A DNA stretch of 8,261 nucleotides, from positions 1 through 8,261 of the forward strand of contig CALFEN010000146.1 in assembly GCA_937950065.1 (NCBI GenBank). Reading direction: 5' to 3'. The position numbers were made by a program, and so were the translations under genes. The stretch is from an uncultured bacterium (GTDB lineage Bacteria; Patescibacteria; JAEDAM01; Absconditabacterales; Absconditicoccaceae). Below the pieces are notes generated by a model that saw only the letters and a list, made by a program, of their open reading frames with translations, was not told the origin of the DNA and ran no database searches. Every line of letters begins with the position of its first letter. The stretch's first letter is position 1. Below, piece after piece: positions 1 through 6,877 of this stretch.

Positions 1-941
1 AAGCTTGAGAATTTGCAGAGATTATCAAAATTGATGTCCAGACTGTCAAAGAAATTACTAGTAAATGATTTATGAGTAAAATCTTTGAAGCAAGTTCAAA
101 TAAATGAGATGTAATAGTTCATTGTTATATGCCTATCAAGCAGCAAATCATAGAACAAACCCACCTAAAGATAAAACTCATCTCCGACTTTGTCCGTGCA
201 AATACAGAGATCCCTACCTCCGAAATTTTTGTCTCCTACCAGTATCAGTGATACTATATTATTATCCAGCAAAAACTCCAGTGAAAGATACTAGGATACA
301 GGACTATAGAGAATAATGAAATCATAGATATATTTGAACTGGCAACAGATGATATATTACAAAAAATTATTATTTACCTCAGAGATCTGCATAATATAAA
401 ATTTACAGGTTTTGGTTATCCTGTATTAGAGAATGGGAAATTGAAAGGTAGTTTTCAGGGCTGGGCAGAGTTTCTTGATAAGATGTGAAATATTTGGCTT
501 GATAGTTTATTTTCCAATTACAATGAACAGGAAAAATTCCTGACAAAAACACAATATCAATATATCAAAGAATATTTAAAAAATTTATTAGATTTTAATT
601 CTGAAATATTATCAAAAGTCCAGCCGTCTTTAGTGCTATGAGACGCCGCCAATCCATCCAATATTTTGATAGATGGAAACAAAATAACCTGATTCATAGA
701 TTTTGAATGGGGACTGATATGAGACAGGGCACGAGAATTTGCTTACGGCGATGACTGGCGTTTTTTGACCAAAGATTATTTTGTATGATTTACTCAACAG
801 GAAATAGCAGATTTTCAAGTCAGACTAAAAATAAGTAAAATATACCGGCTGCTATGGTGAAGCAATGTCCATGTAAAATGAAATCAGATAAAAGATATAT
901 TATTTAAAGAATTTAGCAACCTAATCAAAAAAAATGACTAA
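1..941 (+). CDS. APH-fold phosphotransferase (kinase), 5' partial
   Basis: The frame is open from the window edge (first full codon at 3) to TAA at 939 when TGA is read as Gly (12 in-frame TGAs), giving 312 visible residues. It resembles the aminoglycoside phosphotransferase / small-molecule kinase fold. The N-lobe carries a G-F-M-S-K-I-F-E-A stretch like the glycine-rich strand that opens these kinases. The C-lobe has the catalytic loop L-G-D-A-A-N-P-S-N-I-L (Asp about 214, Asn 220), then the metal-binding I-D-F-E-W (Asp 233) and G-D-R-A-R-E-F-A. The usual HGD catalytic motif has Leu for His, and there is one extra residue between Asp and Asn. Because the N-lobe motif lies close to the left edge, the true start is probably just outside the window; ATG 72 would remove the first strand. 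It overlaps the next gene by 8 bases. The substrate is unknown: these kinases act on sugars, choline, amino-alcohols or antibiotics, and nothing here argues for resistance. The family call is inference from motifs. Confidence 0.75.
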
Positions 942-1707
942 TGAACTGGCAGTGTTTAGACACGGAGATACAAAGTATCTACATCCATATGCCCGCGACC
1001 AATCACTGGAAGATGCAAATGATCTGACTGAAAAATGAATCCAGCACGTCAGAGAAGAAACTGCAGAATTTTTGGCTGACGGACTATGAAATAGAGATAA
1101 AGTTGTTATCTGGACTTCTTCTATGCCCAGAGCTATGCATACTGCAAAGATTATAAAAGAAGAAATAAAAAATTCTGAACAGTGAAAAAATTTGGAAATC
1201 AGAATCAAAGCTTTTGACTTGTTTCAGGATATTATAAATTTTGAACCATATAAAAACCTTTTTGTAGCTCTGATAAAATGATGAAAATATACCGAAAATT
1301 GACAGACTTATAAATTTGATAAAAAGATTACAAACCCGGATAATCTTTCTGCTGCAGAATATTATTTTAGAGATGATATTTACAAAATAGACTTAAATTG
1401 AAATAATTATCCTCCTTCTCTATGAGAGTATCTCAAAACGGTAGAACCAAATAAGGATATTTTAAAAAGGCTTATAAGATTCCTAAAAAAGATAAAAAGA
1501 CTTGGAGAAAATAATTATAAGATAATATTAGTCTCTCACTGAAGTTTTATTTATCCGCTGCATAGATTTGTATGAAATATGGATGTTTTGGGGAAATGAG
1601 ATTTTATAGAATTATACTGGGATTCTAACTGATTTTATCTAAAATGAGATTCAGAAAAAAAAGAAATTCTACAAATTTTGGAAGAATACTCCAAAAAAAC
1701 TGTTTAA
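934..1707 (+). CDS. Histidine phosphatase (phosphoglycerate-mutase-like) superfamily protein
   Basis: The gene encodes 257 residues with about 13 TGA=Gly codons and a TAA stop. The start has the family signature R-H-G (residues 9-11) right after the first strand; His10 would be the phosphorylated nucleophile. The second block, W-T-S-S-M-P-R-A-M-H-T-A (60-71), supplies the conserved Arg66 seen as S-x-x-x-R-A-x-x-T-A in the family. V-S-H-G-S-F at 200-205 holds the second catalytic His202, and its following glycine is written TGA. The core matches phosphatases of the GpmB/CobC type. The roughly 100 residues between the two halves are longer than in minimal members and probably form the substrate cap, so substrate cannot be assigned. 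The ATG at 934 sits inside the last codons of the upstream kinase gene, preceded by a run of seven A and no Shine-Dalgarno. The overlap suggests translational coupling, with the two enzymes perhaps adding and removing phosphate in one route; that last point is inference. Confidence 0.85.
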
Positions 1708-1736
1708 AATAATTTTTTAAGTCGATCAAAATTTAT

Positions 1737-1764
1737 TTGCAAAATGGAGTAAAAAGTGTATAAT
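1737..1764 (+). promoter_or_regulatory. sigma70-type promoter for the VirD4-like/S1 gene
   Basis: TTGCAA at 1737-1742 (4 of 6 to consensus), a 16-base spacer, and a perfect TATAAT at 1759-1764. The expected transcript start near 1771 leaves a leader of about 23 bases before ATG 1794. It lies in the 86-base gap after the phosphatase gene, so the ATPase gene can be expressed independently. Confidence 0.65.
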
Positions 1765-1793
1765 AAAAAAGATATTTATATGAGAAATTTGGT

Positions 1794-4484
1794 ATGATAA
1801 AGTCTATATTAAATCTCGCTGAAAATTTATGAAAAAAATTGGCTGATTTTGATTTTTCAAATATATTTGATGTTAGTTCATCTACAGATTTTTGTTATTA
1901 TCAGATAAAGCCTTTTAGAGAAAATGAAAATTGAATAGCCTACTGGATATGATTTATGTCAAATTATACTAATATCAAAAAACAGATAACTTTTTTTGTT
2001 TCATGAAATGCAAAAGATATAAGAATTTACGTCAAAGTACCAGCTTCTCTAAAAACTTATTTTGAAAATACGTTTTATAGTTCTTTTCCTACATCAGATT
2101 TGGATCTTGTCAAAAACGCTGATTTTAATCTTAAATGAACTTATATAAGATTCAAAGAATCAGAAATTTTAAACGATATAGATTTTAATAAAAATTGAGT
2201 ATATCTTGATCCGTTCAAAGATTTAATGTCTAGTTATTATGAAGTATCCAAAGAACTTGGAAATCTCACTATATATTTTGATGTTATTTTTAAGTGAAAA
2301 TCTTTTTTCCTGATAGAATGGATAAAAAAAATTGTAAAACTACGAGAAAAAGCTGATGAAAAAATAACTGACAAACCTATAGCAAATCCCAAAGATCAGC
2401 AGATTATCAAGTTTTGTGCTGGGTTCGTGATAGAATCAAACAACGAGTTATTGAAATCAAATCTTCAGAAAAATATTTTAAGCAGTTTTGACAAGTTTAA
2501 AAAATGATGAAAGGTGGAACCTTCATCTATCAAAAAATATATTAAATTGAGTATGTCTCAAATAGTTAATTTTTTCCATTTGCCGACCAAAGAAAATTAT
2601 ATCAAAAATCTGGACTATGTAACATTTCGTAAGCTGCCTTATCCTTCAAACGTGCCGACTTTGGATAATACTGATACCAATGACATTACACTATTGTGAA
2701 TCACAGATTACAAGACTGACAATGTCAGATTTTGAATAAAAAAAGAAGATAAGTTTAGACATATCTATACTATAGGTAAGACTTGAATGTGAAAATCCAC
2801 TCTGCTTTCAAATATGGCAAGAAGTGATATGGTGACAAACAATGGTCTTGCTGTAGTAGATCCACATGGAGATCTTATAGAGACATTGCTGGAGCACGTT
2901 CCAAGCTACCGTACAAATGATGTTATACTTTTTGATGTATCTGATACAAATTATCCTATTTGATTTAATGTTTTTGAATATGAAAGTGATGAGGAAAAAA
3001 ATCTTATAGTTTCCGGTATCGTCAGTATTTTTAAGAAATTATACGATAACAGTTGGTGACCAAGACTGGAGTATATCCTGCGTAATGTAATATTATCCGT
3101 CATAGAATACCCAAACGCAACTCTGCTCCATCTCAACAGAATGCTTACAGAAAAAAACTTTAGGGAAGATGTGCTTGGTTATGTCAAAGACCCTATTGTT
3201 CTTAAATTCCGAAGATCAGAATTTGACAAACGGACTGATAAATTTAGAGATGAAGCTATTGCTCCTATAGTAAATAAAGTCTGACAATTTCTTTCTTCTA
3301 CACTTATGAGAAATATTTTTGGGCAACCTAAAAGTAAATTAAAATTTAGGCAACTCATGGACGAAGGGAAAATATTGCTTATAAATTTGAGTAAGTGAAG
3401 AATATGAGAAGATAATACTGATATGATAGGTTCATTTTTTGTTACAAAATTTCAGATAGACGCTATGTCCAGAGCAAATATACCTTACAATCAGAGAAGA
3501 GATTTTTTCCTTTATATAGACGAGTTTCAAAATTTTGCAACAGATAGTTTTGAAAGTATATTGTCAGAAGCAAGGAAATATAAGCTTTCACTTATCGTAG
3601 CAAACCAGTATATATCACAGATTGATGAAAAAATTAGAAATGCTATTTTTGGTAATGTGTGAACTATCATAAGTTTTGCATTGGGGCATGATGATGCTAC
3701 TATTATGTCCAATCAGTTCAAATGACAGCTTTCACCAAATGATCTTTTGTCCCTACCTAAATTCAGTGCCTACGGTAAAATAATGATAAATGGAGTATGA
3801 TCTGATCCTTTTAGTATGACTACATTTCCATTGCCAAATCCTGAATTATGACAGGAAATAGCCGATAAAATCAGGAAACAGTCCAGACAAAGATATGGTA
3901 TGGAAAGAGAAAAGCTTGAAGTAATGATAAAAAGCTGGGCAGATAAGAAATTTTCTGCTAGTGAAAAGATAATGGAACAGGCTATAGAAGAAGCAAAGAA
4001 AGAAGCTGAAGCAAAAGCTAAAGTCAAAAAAACTGCTTCCACTTCCACAGAAATTAAAAAAGAAGATACTTCTATTTCTCATCCTACAGAAATAACACCA
4101 GTTGTTGAAAAAAATGAAACTCCAATACAAACAGAAGAAGAATCAAATCAATCTATTGTCGAAGATGTTGAAACAGATACAAAAACTCCGGAATACAAAA
4201 CTGCTGATACAGTAGAAACTGAAGACCTAGAAATTAAACTTTTTGGTATAGATGATATCAAAATATGAGAATGGTATGATGGTCTTGTTAAACTCAAATA
4301 TAATTATGGCCTTTTTGTTACTGTAAAATGAGTGGAATGACTTTTGCACAAAAAAGTAATAAAGCTGCCCAATCCTGATTTTAGATGGAAAGATTTGTAC
4401 AATATCGGCGATAGGATTAAAGTCAAAGCTGAAGAAATAAAAGATATCGAATGAGAAAAGAGAATTGTATGGTCTCAACTTTAG
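1794..4484 (+). CDS. VirD4/TraG-like P-loop ATPase fused to a C-terminal S1 RNA-binding domain
   Basis: Read with TGA as Gly (about 26 in frame), this is one 896-residue gene ending in TAG. Residues 1-320 form an N-terminal domain like that preceding the ATPase in many candidate-phyla conjugation-type ATPases. I see no transmembrane helix, unlike classical VirD4. Walker A is G-K-T-G-M-G-K-S-T (328-336), with Gly331 and Gly333 both TGA; the V-V-D-P-H-G-D strand follows near 350. Walker B is F-F-L-Y-I-D-E-F (571-578), and the Q-Y-I-S-Q stretch after it fits the TraG/TraD/VirB4 core. Residues 690-747 are highly charged and probably coiled coil. Residues 748-815 form a Glu/Thr-rich flexible linker. 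Residues 822-896 match an S1 OB-fold, with I-G-E-W-Y-D-G-L-V, Y-G-L-F-V and G-V-E-G-L-L-H, then I-G-D-R-I-K-V-K. The ATPase core implies a nucleic-acid or substrate motor; S1 implies RNA or single-strand binding. No relaxase or other secretion genes are visible. Start: a TAA at 1764 bounds the frame and ATG 1794 is the first ATG after it; no Shine-Dalgarno. Confidence 0.88.
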
Positions 4485-4512
4485 TGGCAATGCGACTTAT
4501 ATTATTTGGCTA

Positions 4513-4559
4513 TTTTACAAAGTAAGTAGTAAAAACAGATATTAATATTACTTGTAAAA
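4513..4559. repeat. Inverted repeat after the VirD4-like/S1 gene
   Basis: TTTTACAAAGTAA (4513-4525) pairs with TTACTTGTAAAA (4548-4559), 12 pairs with one bulged A and a 22-base loop. It lies 28 bases past the TAG of the ATPase gene. No T-run follows on the plus strand, so it is not a classical terminator; it could protect the 3' end or take part in termination with the stem at 4624-4652. Confidence 0.4.
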
Positions 4560-4623
4560 AGGAATCATATTTATTATAAGTTTTTTTATAGTAAACCAAT
4601 ATTTTTGTAATTTAATTTAATAA

Positions 4624-4652
4624 AACAGCTACTTAAATGTTAAGTAGCTGTT
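4624..4652 (-). terminator. Rho-independent terminator of the small minus-strand gene
   Basis: A perfect 13-bp stem, AACAGCTACTTAA (4624-4636) with TTAAGTAGCTGTT (4640-4652), closed by a 3-base loop. On the minus strand it is followed by a T-rich stretch (TTTTATTAAATT). The stem starts 20 bases past the small gene's stop. On the plus strand no T-run follows, though the stem could still slow polymerase arriving from the convergent ATPase gene. Confidence 0.75.
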
Positions 4653-4672
4653 GAGTTAGAAAAGAGCTTCTT

Positions 4673-4867
4673 TTAGTTGTTTATAGCTGCGTCTAGATCT
4701 TCGTCTGCACCTGCTGCTTCTTTTTTTGCTATTTCCTCTTGAGATGATCTAACCTTCGAAGCTCAACCACAGGCATCTAATCTAGCTTTTCTTTCCGCAG
4801 CACTAATCTTTCAAGTTCATTCTGATTGCTCACTTTTTATAAAAACTTTTCATTCACATTCTCACAT
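4673..4867 (-). CDS. Small hypothetical protein (64 aa), own promoter and terminator
   Basis: The frame from ATG (4867-4865) to TAA (4673) has five in-frame TGA=Gly codons, so it is invisible under the standard code. The protein starts M-G-E-C-E-G-K-V-F-I-K, has a basic middle (A-A-E-R-K-A-R-L-D-A-C-G-G) and a hydrophilic Ala/Glu/Asp-rich C-terminal half that should be helical. It has two cysteines (4 and 33), no signal peptide and no membrane segment. I do not recognise the family. Support for a real gene is the setting: a near-consensus promoter at 4897-4925 gives a leader of about 23 bases, an A-rich tract sits just before the ATG, and a strong terminator begins 20 bases after the stop. 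The monocistronic layout and strong promoter suggest an abundant small protein. Function is unknown. Confidence 0.7.
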
Positions 4868-4896
4868 TTTTATTTTTTAAATAATAAAGTATATAT

Positions 4897-4925
4897 ATTA
4901 TACTTATTTATTATTAAAAAGTCAA
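4897..4925 (-). promoter_or_regulatory. Strong sigma70-type promoter for the 64-aa gene
   Basis: On the minus strand TTGACT (4925-4920, 5 of 6) is followed by an optimal 17-base spacer and a perfect TATAAT (4902-4897). It is the best promoter match in the window. The predicted start near 4890 lies about 23 bases before the ATG. Confidence 0.8.
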
Positions 4926-4961
4926 GTAATTTATAATTTATAGAAATAGCTTTTTTATGGG

Positions 4962-4990
4962 AAAAGCCAGCAGAACCCCTGCTGGCTTTT
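4962..4990 (-). terminator. Hairpin terminator of the putative ncRNA
   Basis: AAAAGCCAGCAG (4962-4973) pairs with CTGCTGGCTTTT (4979-4990) around the loop AACCC: 12 pairs, eight of them the GC-rich GCCAGCAG core, flanked by A and T runs on both sides, so it could act in either direction. On the minus strand it begins three bases after the closing stem of the noncoding RNA. No plus-strand gene lies close upstream. Confidence 0.8.
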
Positions 4991-5213
4991 TGGTCGCCCA
5001 ACCAATCTGAAATAAAGGATTTTGTCCCTAGACATCGGCTCCATACATTGGAATGGTTGATCGCTACTGCTCATTCTCGCTGTGGTTTGCTTGCCTCTGC
5101 CGTGACGCGTTGCTCGCGTCCGTTTTGGATTGCTGTCGTGTCCAAGTATGGAGACGCTGAATGGTTCTTTGCCTTTTTAAAAAGGCTCCTTCTTCAGTTA
5201 GTGGTCGGGCGAG
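4962..5213 (-). ncRNA. Putative structured noncoding RNA of unknown class, about 250 nt
   Basis: This stretch is roughly half G+C in a very AT-rich intergenic setting, has no convincing protein frame, and folds well on the minus strand. A closing helix pairs 5212-5202 (TCGCCCGACCA) with 5004-4994 (TGGTTGGGCGA), 11 pairs including one G-U. On the plus strand that pair becomes an A-C mismatch, which favours minus-strand transcription. A second long helix pairs CTCCATAC-TTGG with CCAA-T-GTATGGAG (about 5153-5036), one bulged base. Smaller hairpins are GACGCG-AGCAA-CGCGTC and CTGAA...TTCAG enclosing GCCTTT-TTAA-AAAGGC. A promoter at 5221-5248 puts the transcript start next to the closing helix, and a terminator follows at 4962-4990. 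I searched by eye for the conserved blocks of RNase P RNA, tmRNA, SRP RNA and 6S RNA and did not find them, though a diverged member cannot be excluded. The existence of an RNA is well supported; its identity is unknown. Confidence 0.6.
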
Positions 5214-5220
5214 TAGATAT

Positions 5221-5248
5221 TGTATACATATTTTTTGTAAAAAATCAA
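5221..5248 (-). promoter_or_regulatory. Promoter for the putative ncRNA
   Basis: Minus-strand TTGATT (5248-5243), a 16-base spacer, and TATACA (5226-5221). The expected start at about 5214 coincides with the first base of the closing helix, the main reason to link it to the RNA. Confidence 0.5.
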
Positions 5249-5491
5249 TAGGAATTTATATCCCTTATTATCTAGGCACTAATTCAGATAATAAAATAAA
5301 TTATCTTTGAATATTTATAGTTAATTTCATAAGATTTCAATCACAAAAAATATATAGCAGGATAGCTTTGTTTTTATTTATATTACAAAAAAACTTTCAT
5401 TATATTTTTATTTCGTTTAATATTTGAAATACTTATTTAAATGAAAATTATTATATTATATTTTTTTTCTTTATAATTTGAAAGTTTTTAA
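5249..5491. other. AT-rich spacer without genes
   Basis: The gap from the ncRNA promoter to the ruvA terminator has frequent TAA and TAG in all frames even when TGA is read as Gly, so I see no protein. It contains one inverted repeat (5265-5294) and runs of T or A. No tRNA-like or conserved motif was seen. Confidence 0.6.
5265..5294. repeat. Inverted repeat upstream of the ncRNA promoter
   Basis: TTATTATCT (5265-5273) and AGATAATAA (5286-5294) form a perfect 9-base inverted repeat with a 12-base centre. It ends 17 bases upstream of the ncRNA -35 box, a position that could suit a regulator-binding site. It could also be chance in AT-rich DNA. Confidence 0.4.
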
Positions 5492-5522
5492 AAAACAATA
5501 ATACCATCAGTATTATTGTTTT
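5492..5522 (-). terminator. Rho-independent terminator of the pyrH-ruvA operon
   Basis: AAAACAATAATAC (5492-5504) pairs with GTATTATTGTTTT (5510-5522) around a 5-base loop, 13 perfect pairs. On the minus strand the T-run forms the 3' arm. It lies 34 bases past the ruvA stop. Confidence 0.75.
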
Positions 5523-5556
5523 CTGAAATAGTTTTTTTGTATTTTTAAAATGATTT

Positions 5557-6108
5557 TTATATATTATTTATTACCCGTTTGATAATTTCTCCGAGTTTTT
5601 CCTGTTTCATTTCTATAGGACAATTTTCTATAGCTTTTTTGATTTTTTTTGATTCATAGCCAAGCGGTTTGAGACTTCACAAGATATCTTTATAGAGTTT
5701 TTGATCTATTTCAAGTTTTTTGATTTCTGCTTCACTAATAGTATGTTTGAGATCTATTAGTATTCTTTTGGCTGTTTTGGGTCAAATTCATTTAATAGCT
5801 TCAAAAAATTTAAAATCAAATTCATTCACAGCTTTGGATAAAATTTCTGGTTCTATCATACTGATATGATAAGCTGTTTTGGGTCATATCCCAGGTATTT
5901 TATTTATTTTATCAAAAAAATTTTTTTGATTTATCTCTTCAAAAGCGAAGTAATTATAAGTGTTAAAATTTTGGTCGTAATAAGGGAATAAAAAGAATTC
6001 TCAAGATTTTTTATTTCCTGTATAATAAACCTGTATTCATACAAATTGGTTCTTGATAAAGATAGTTCAGTCCAAGTCCATAATTTCTCATACGATATAA
6101 TGAAACAT
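5557..6108 (-). CDS. ruvA: Holliday junction branch migration protein RuvA
   Basis: The gene encodes 183 residues (family usually about 190-205), eight glycines being TGA. RuvA tetramers bind four-way DNA junctions and load the RuvB helicase in recombinational repair. The N-terminal OB domain opens M-F-H-Y-I-V-G-E-I and continues to about residue 60. The central domain has two helix-hairpin-helix motifs that bind the DNA backbone: I-P-G-I-G-P-K-T-A at 71-79 and I-K-G-I-G-P-K-T-A-K-R-I at 105-116, the second being the most characteristic RuvA block; TGA encodes Gly75, Gly107 and Gly109. The RuvB-binding domain III is recognisable at 139-161 (L-G-S-L-K-P-L-G-Y-E-S-K-K-I-K-K-A-I). The linker before it is short. 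The ATG at 6108 follows six A residues and no Shine-Dalgarno, 22 bases after the pyrH stop, so the two are almost certainly co-transcribed. No ruvB or ruvC is in the window. Confidence 0.92.
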
Positions 6109-6130
6109 TTTTTTAGATTATAATATAAAA

Positions 6131-6850
6131 TTATCCAGCATATACATAGCTTCAAACAAAGTCTTTAGTTCATATTTTATCTATGTCTTCCAGCTTCCCG
6201 ATAAATATATCTAATTTTTCATCTTTTGCAAGAGCTAATGCACTCTGATCCATTACCCTAAGTCATTTATTCAATGATTCAGACAAAGATATTTCATCAT
6301 ATTTTTTTGCATCTTGATATTTTACAGGATCTTTGTCGTAAATTCCATCAACTTTAGTCCCCTTAACCATATAATCACATTCTAGTTCTAGTCATCTAAG
6401 CACTGCCGATGAGTCAGTAGTGAAATAAGGATTCCCTGTCCCTGCTACAGATATTATTATCCTTCATTTTTCTAGATGCTTCAAAGCTCTTCTGCGAATA
6501 TAGCTTTCGGCTACTCTCGGGATTTCTATAGCAGACATTATTCTTACATCGTTTCATGCTTTTTCTATGGCGTCTCATAGCGCTATTCAGTTCATGATAG
6601 TAGCTATCATTCACATGTAGTCGGCACTTGCTCTGTCCAATCATTTGGCAGCACCAGCCATTCATCTAAATATATTTCATCATCATATTACTATTACCAA
6701 TTGGATTTTTCTTTTCTTGCTAAGGTAAACTATCTTTTTCGCAATTTCATCCAAAAACTCCACTTTGATGCCGTACTGTAAATCTCACTGTAAAGCTTCT
6801 CAAGAAAGTTTTAATAAAATTCTTCTAGGATTGATTAATTTTGTATTCAT
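6131..6850 (-). CDS. pyrH: UMP kinase (uridylate kinase) PyrH
   Basis: The gene encodes 239 residues, the normal length for this hexameric cytosolic enzyme, which makes UDP from UMP and ATP for pyrimidine nucleotide synthesis. It belongs to the amino-acid-kinase fold. Visible signatures in order are L-K-L-S-G-E-A-L (13-20), the nucleotide loop I-G-G-G-N-I-F-R-G (55-63), D-Y-M-G-M-I-A-T and N-G-I-A-L-G-D-A, then Y-I-R-R-R-A, the nearly invariant G-T-G-N-P-Y-F-T-T-D block, K-V-D-G-I-Y-D-K-D-P and G-L-R-V-M-D. About 16 of its 24 glycines are TGA, including three in a row for Gly56-58, and the alignment is only possible with TGA as Gly. The start at 6850 is the ATG just before the conserved first strand, preceded by an A/T-rich tract. 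It lies 27 bases downstream of the glycine-rich gene and 22 bases upstream of ruvA. No dedicated promoter is evident, so transcription may come from inside or before the upstream gene. Confidence 0.96.
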
Positions 6851-6877
6851 TTTATATATTTATTTTTAGATAAAAAT

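Noticed and set aside
1..6. AAGCTT (HindIII site) at the first base
   Set aside because: It may mark a clone end, but one six-base match carries no biological information.
636..1208. Minus-strand open frames of 60 and 95 residues under the kinase and phosphatase genes
   Set aside because: They are antisense shadows of well-supported genes on the plus strand.
2514..4268. Separate short plus-strand genes at 2514, 3423 and 3900
   Set aside because: These are TGA-delimited pieces of a single 896-residue gene in the same frame; the ATPase motifs are continuous across them.
4962..5213. Assignment of the RNA to RNase P, tmRNA, SRP or 6S
   Set aside because: The conserved P4 strands of RNase P, a T-arm and tag frame of tmRNA, and the SRP S-domain loop were not found; the GAGCCGAT match to 6S is too short to mean anything.
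5048..5251. Plus-strand 67-residue open frame over the GC-rich island
   Set aside because: It overlaps the folded RNA segment on the opposite strand, matches no known protein, and its openness is explained by the higher GC content.
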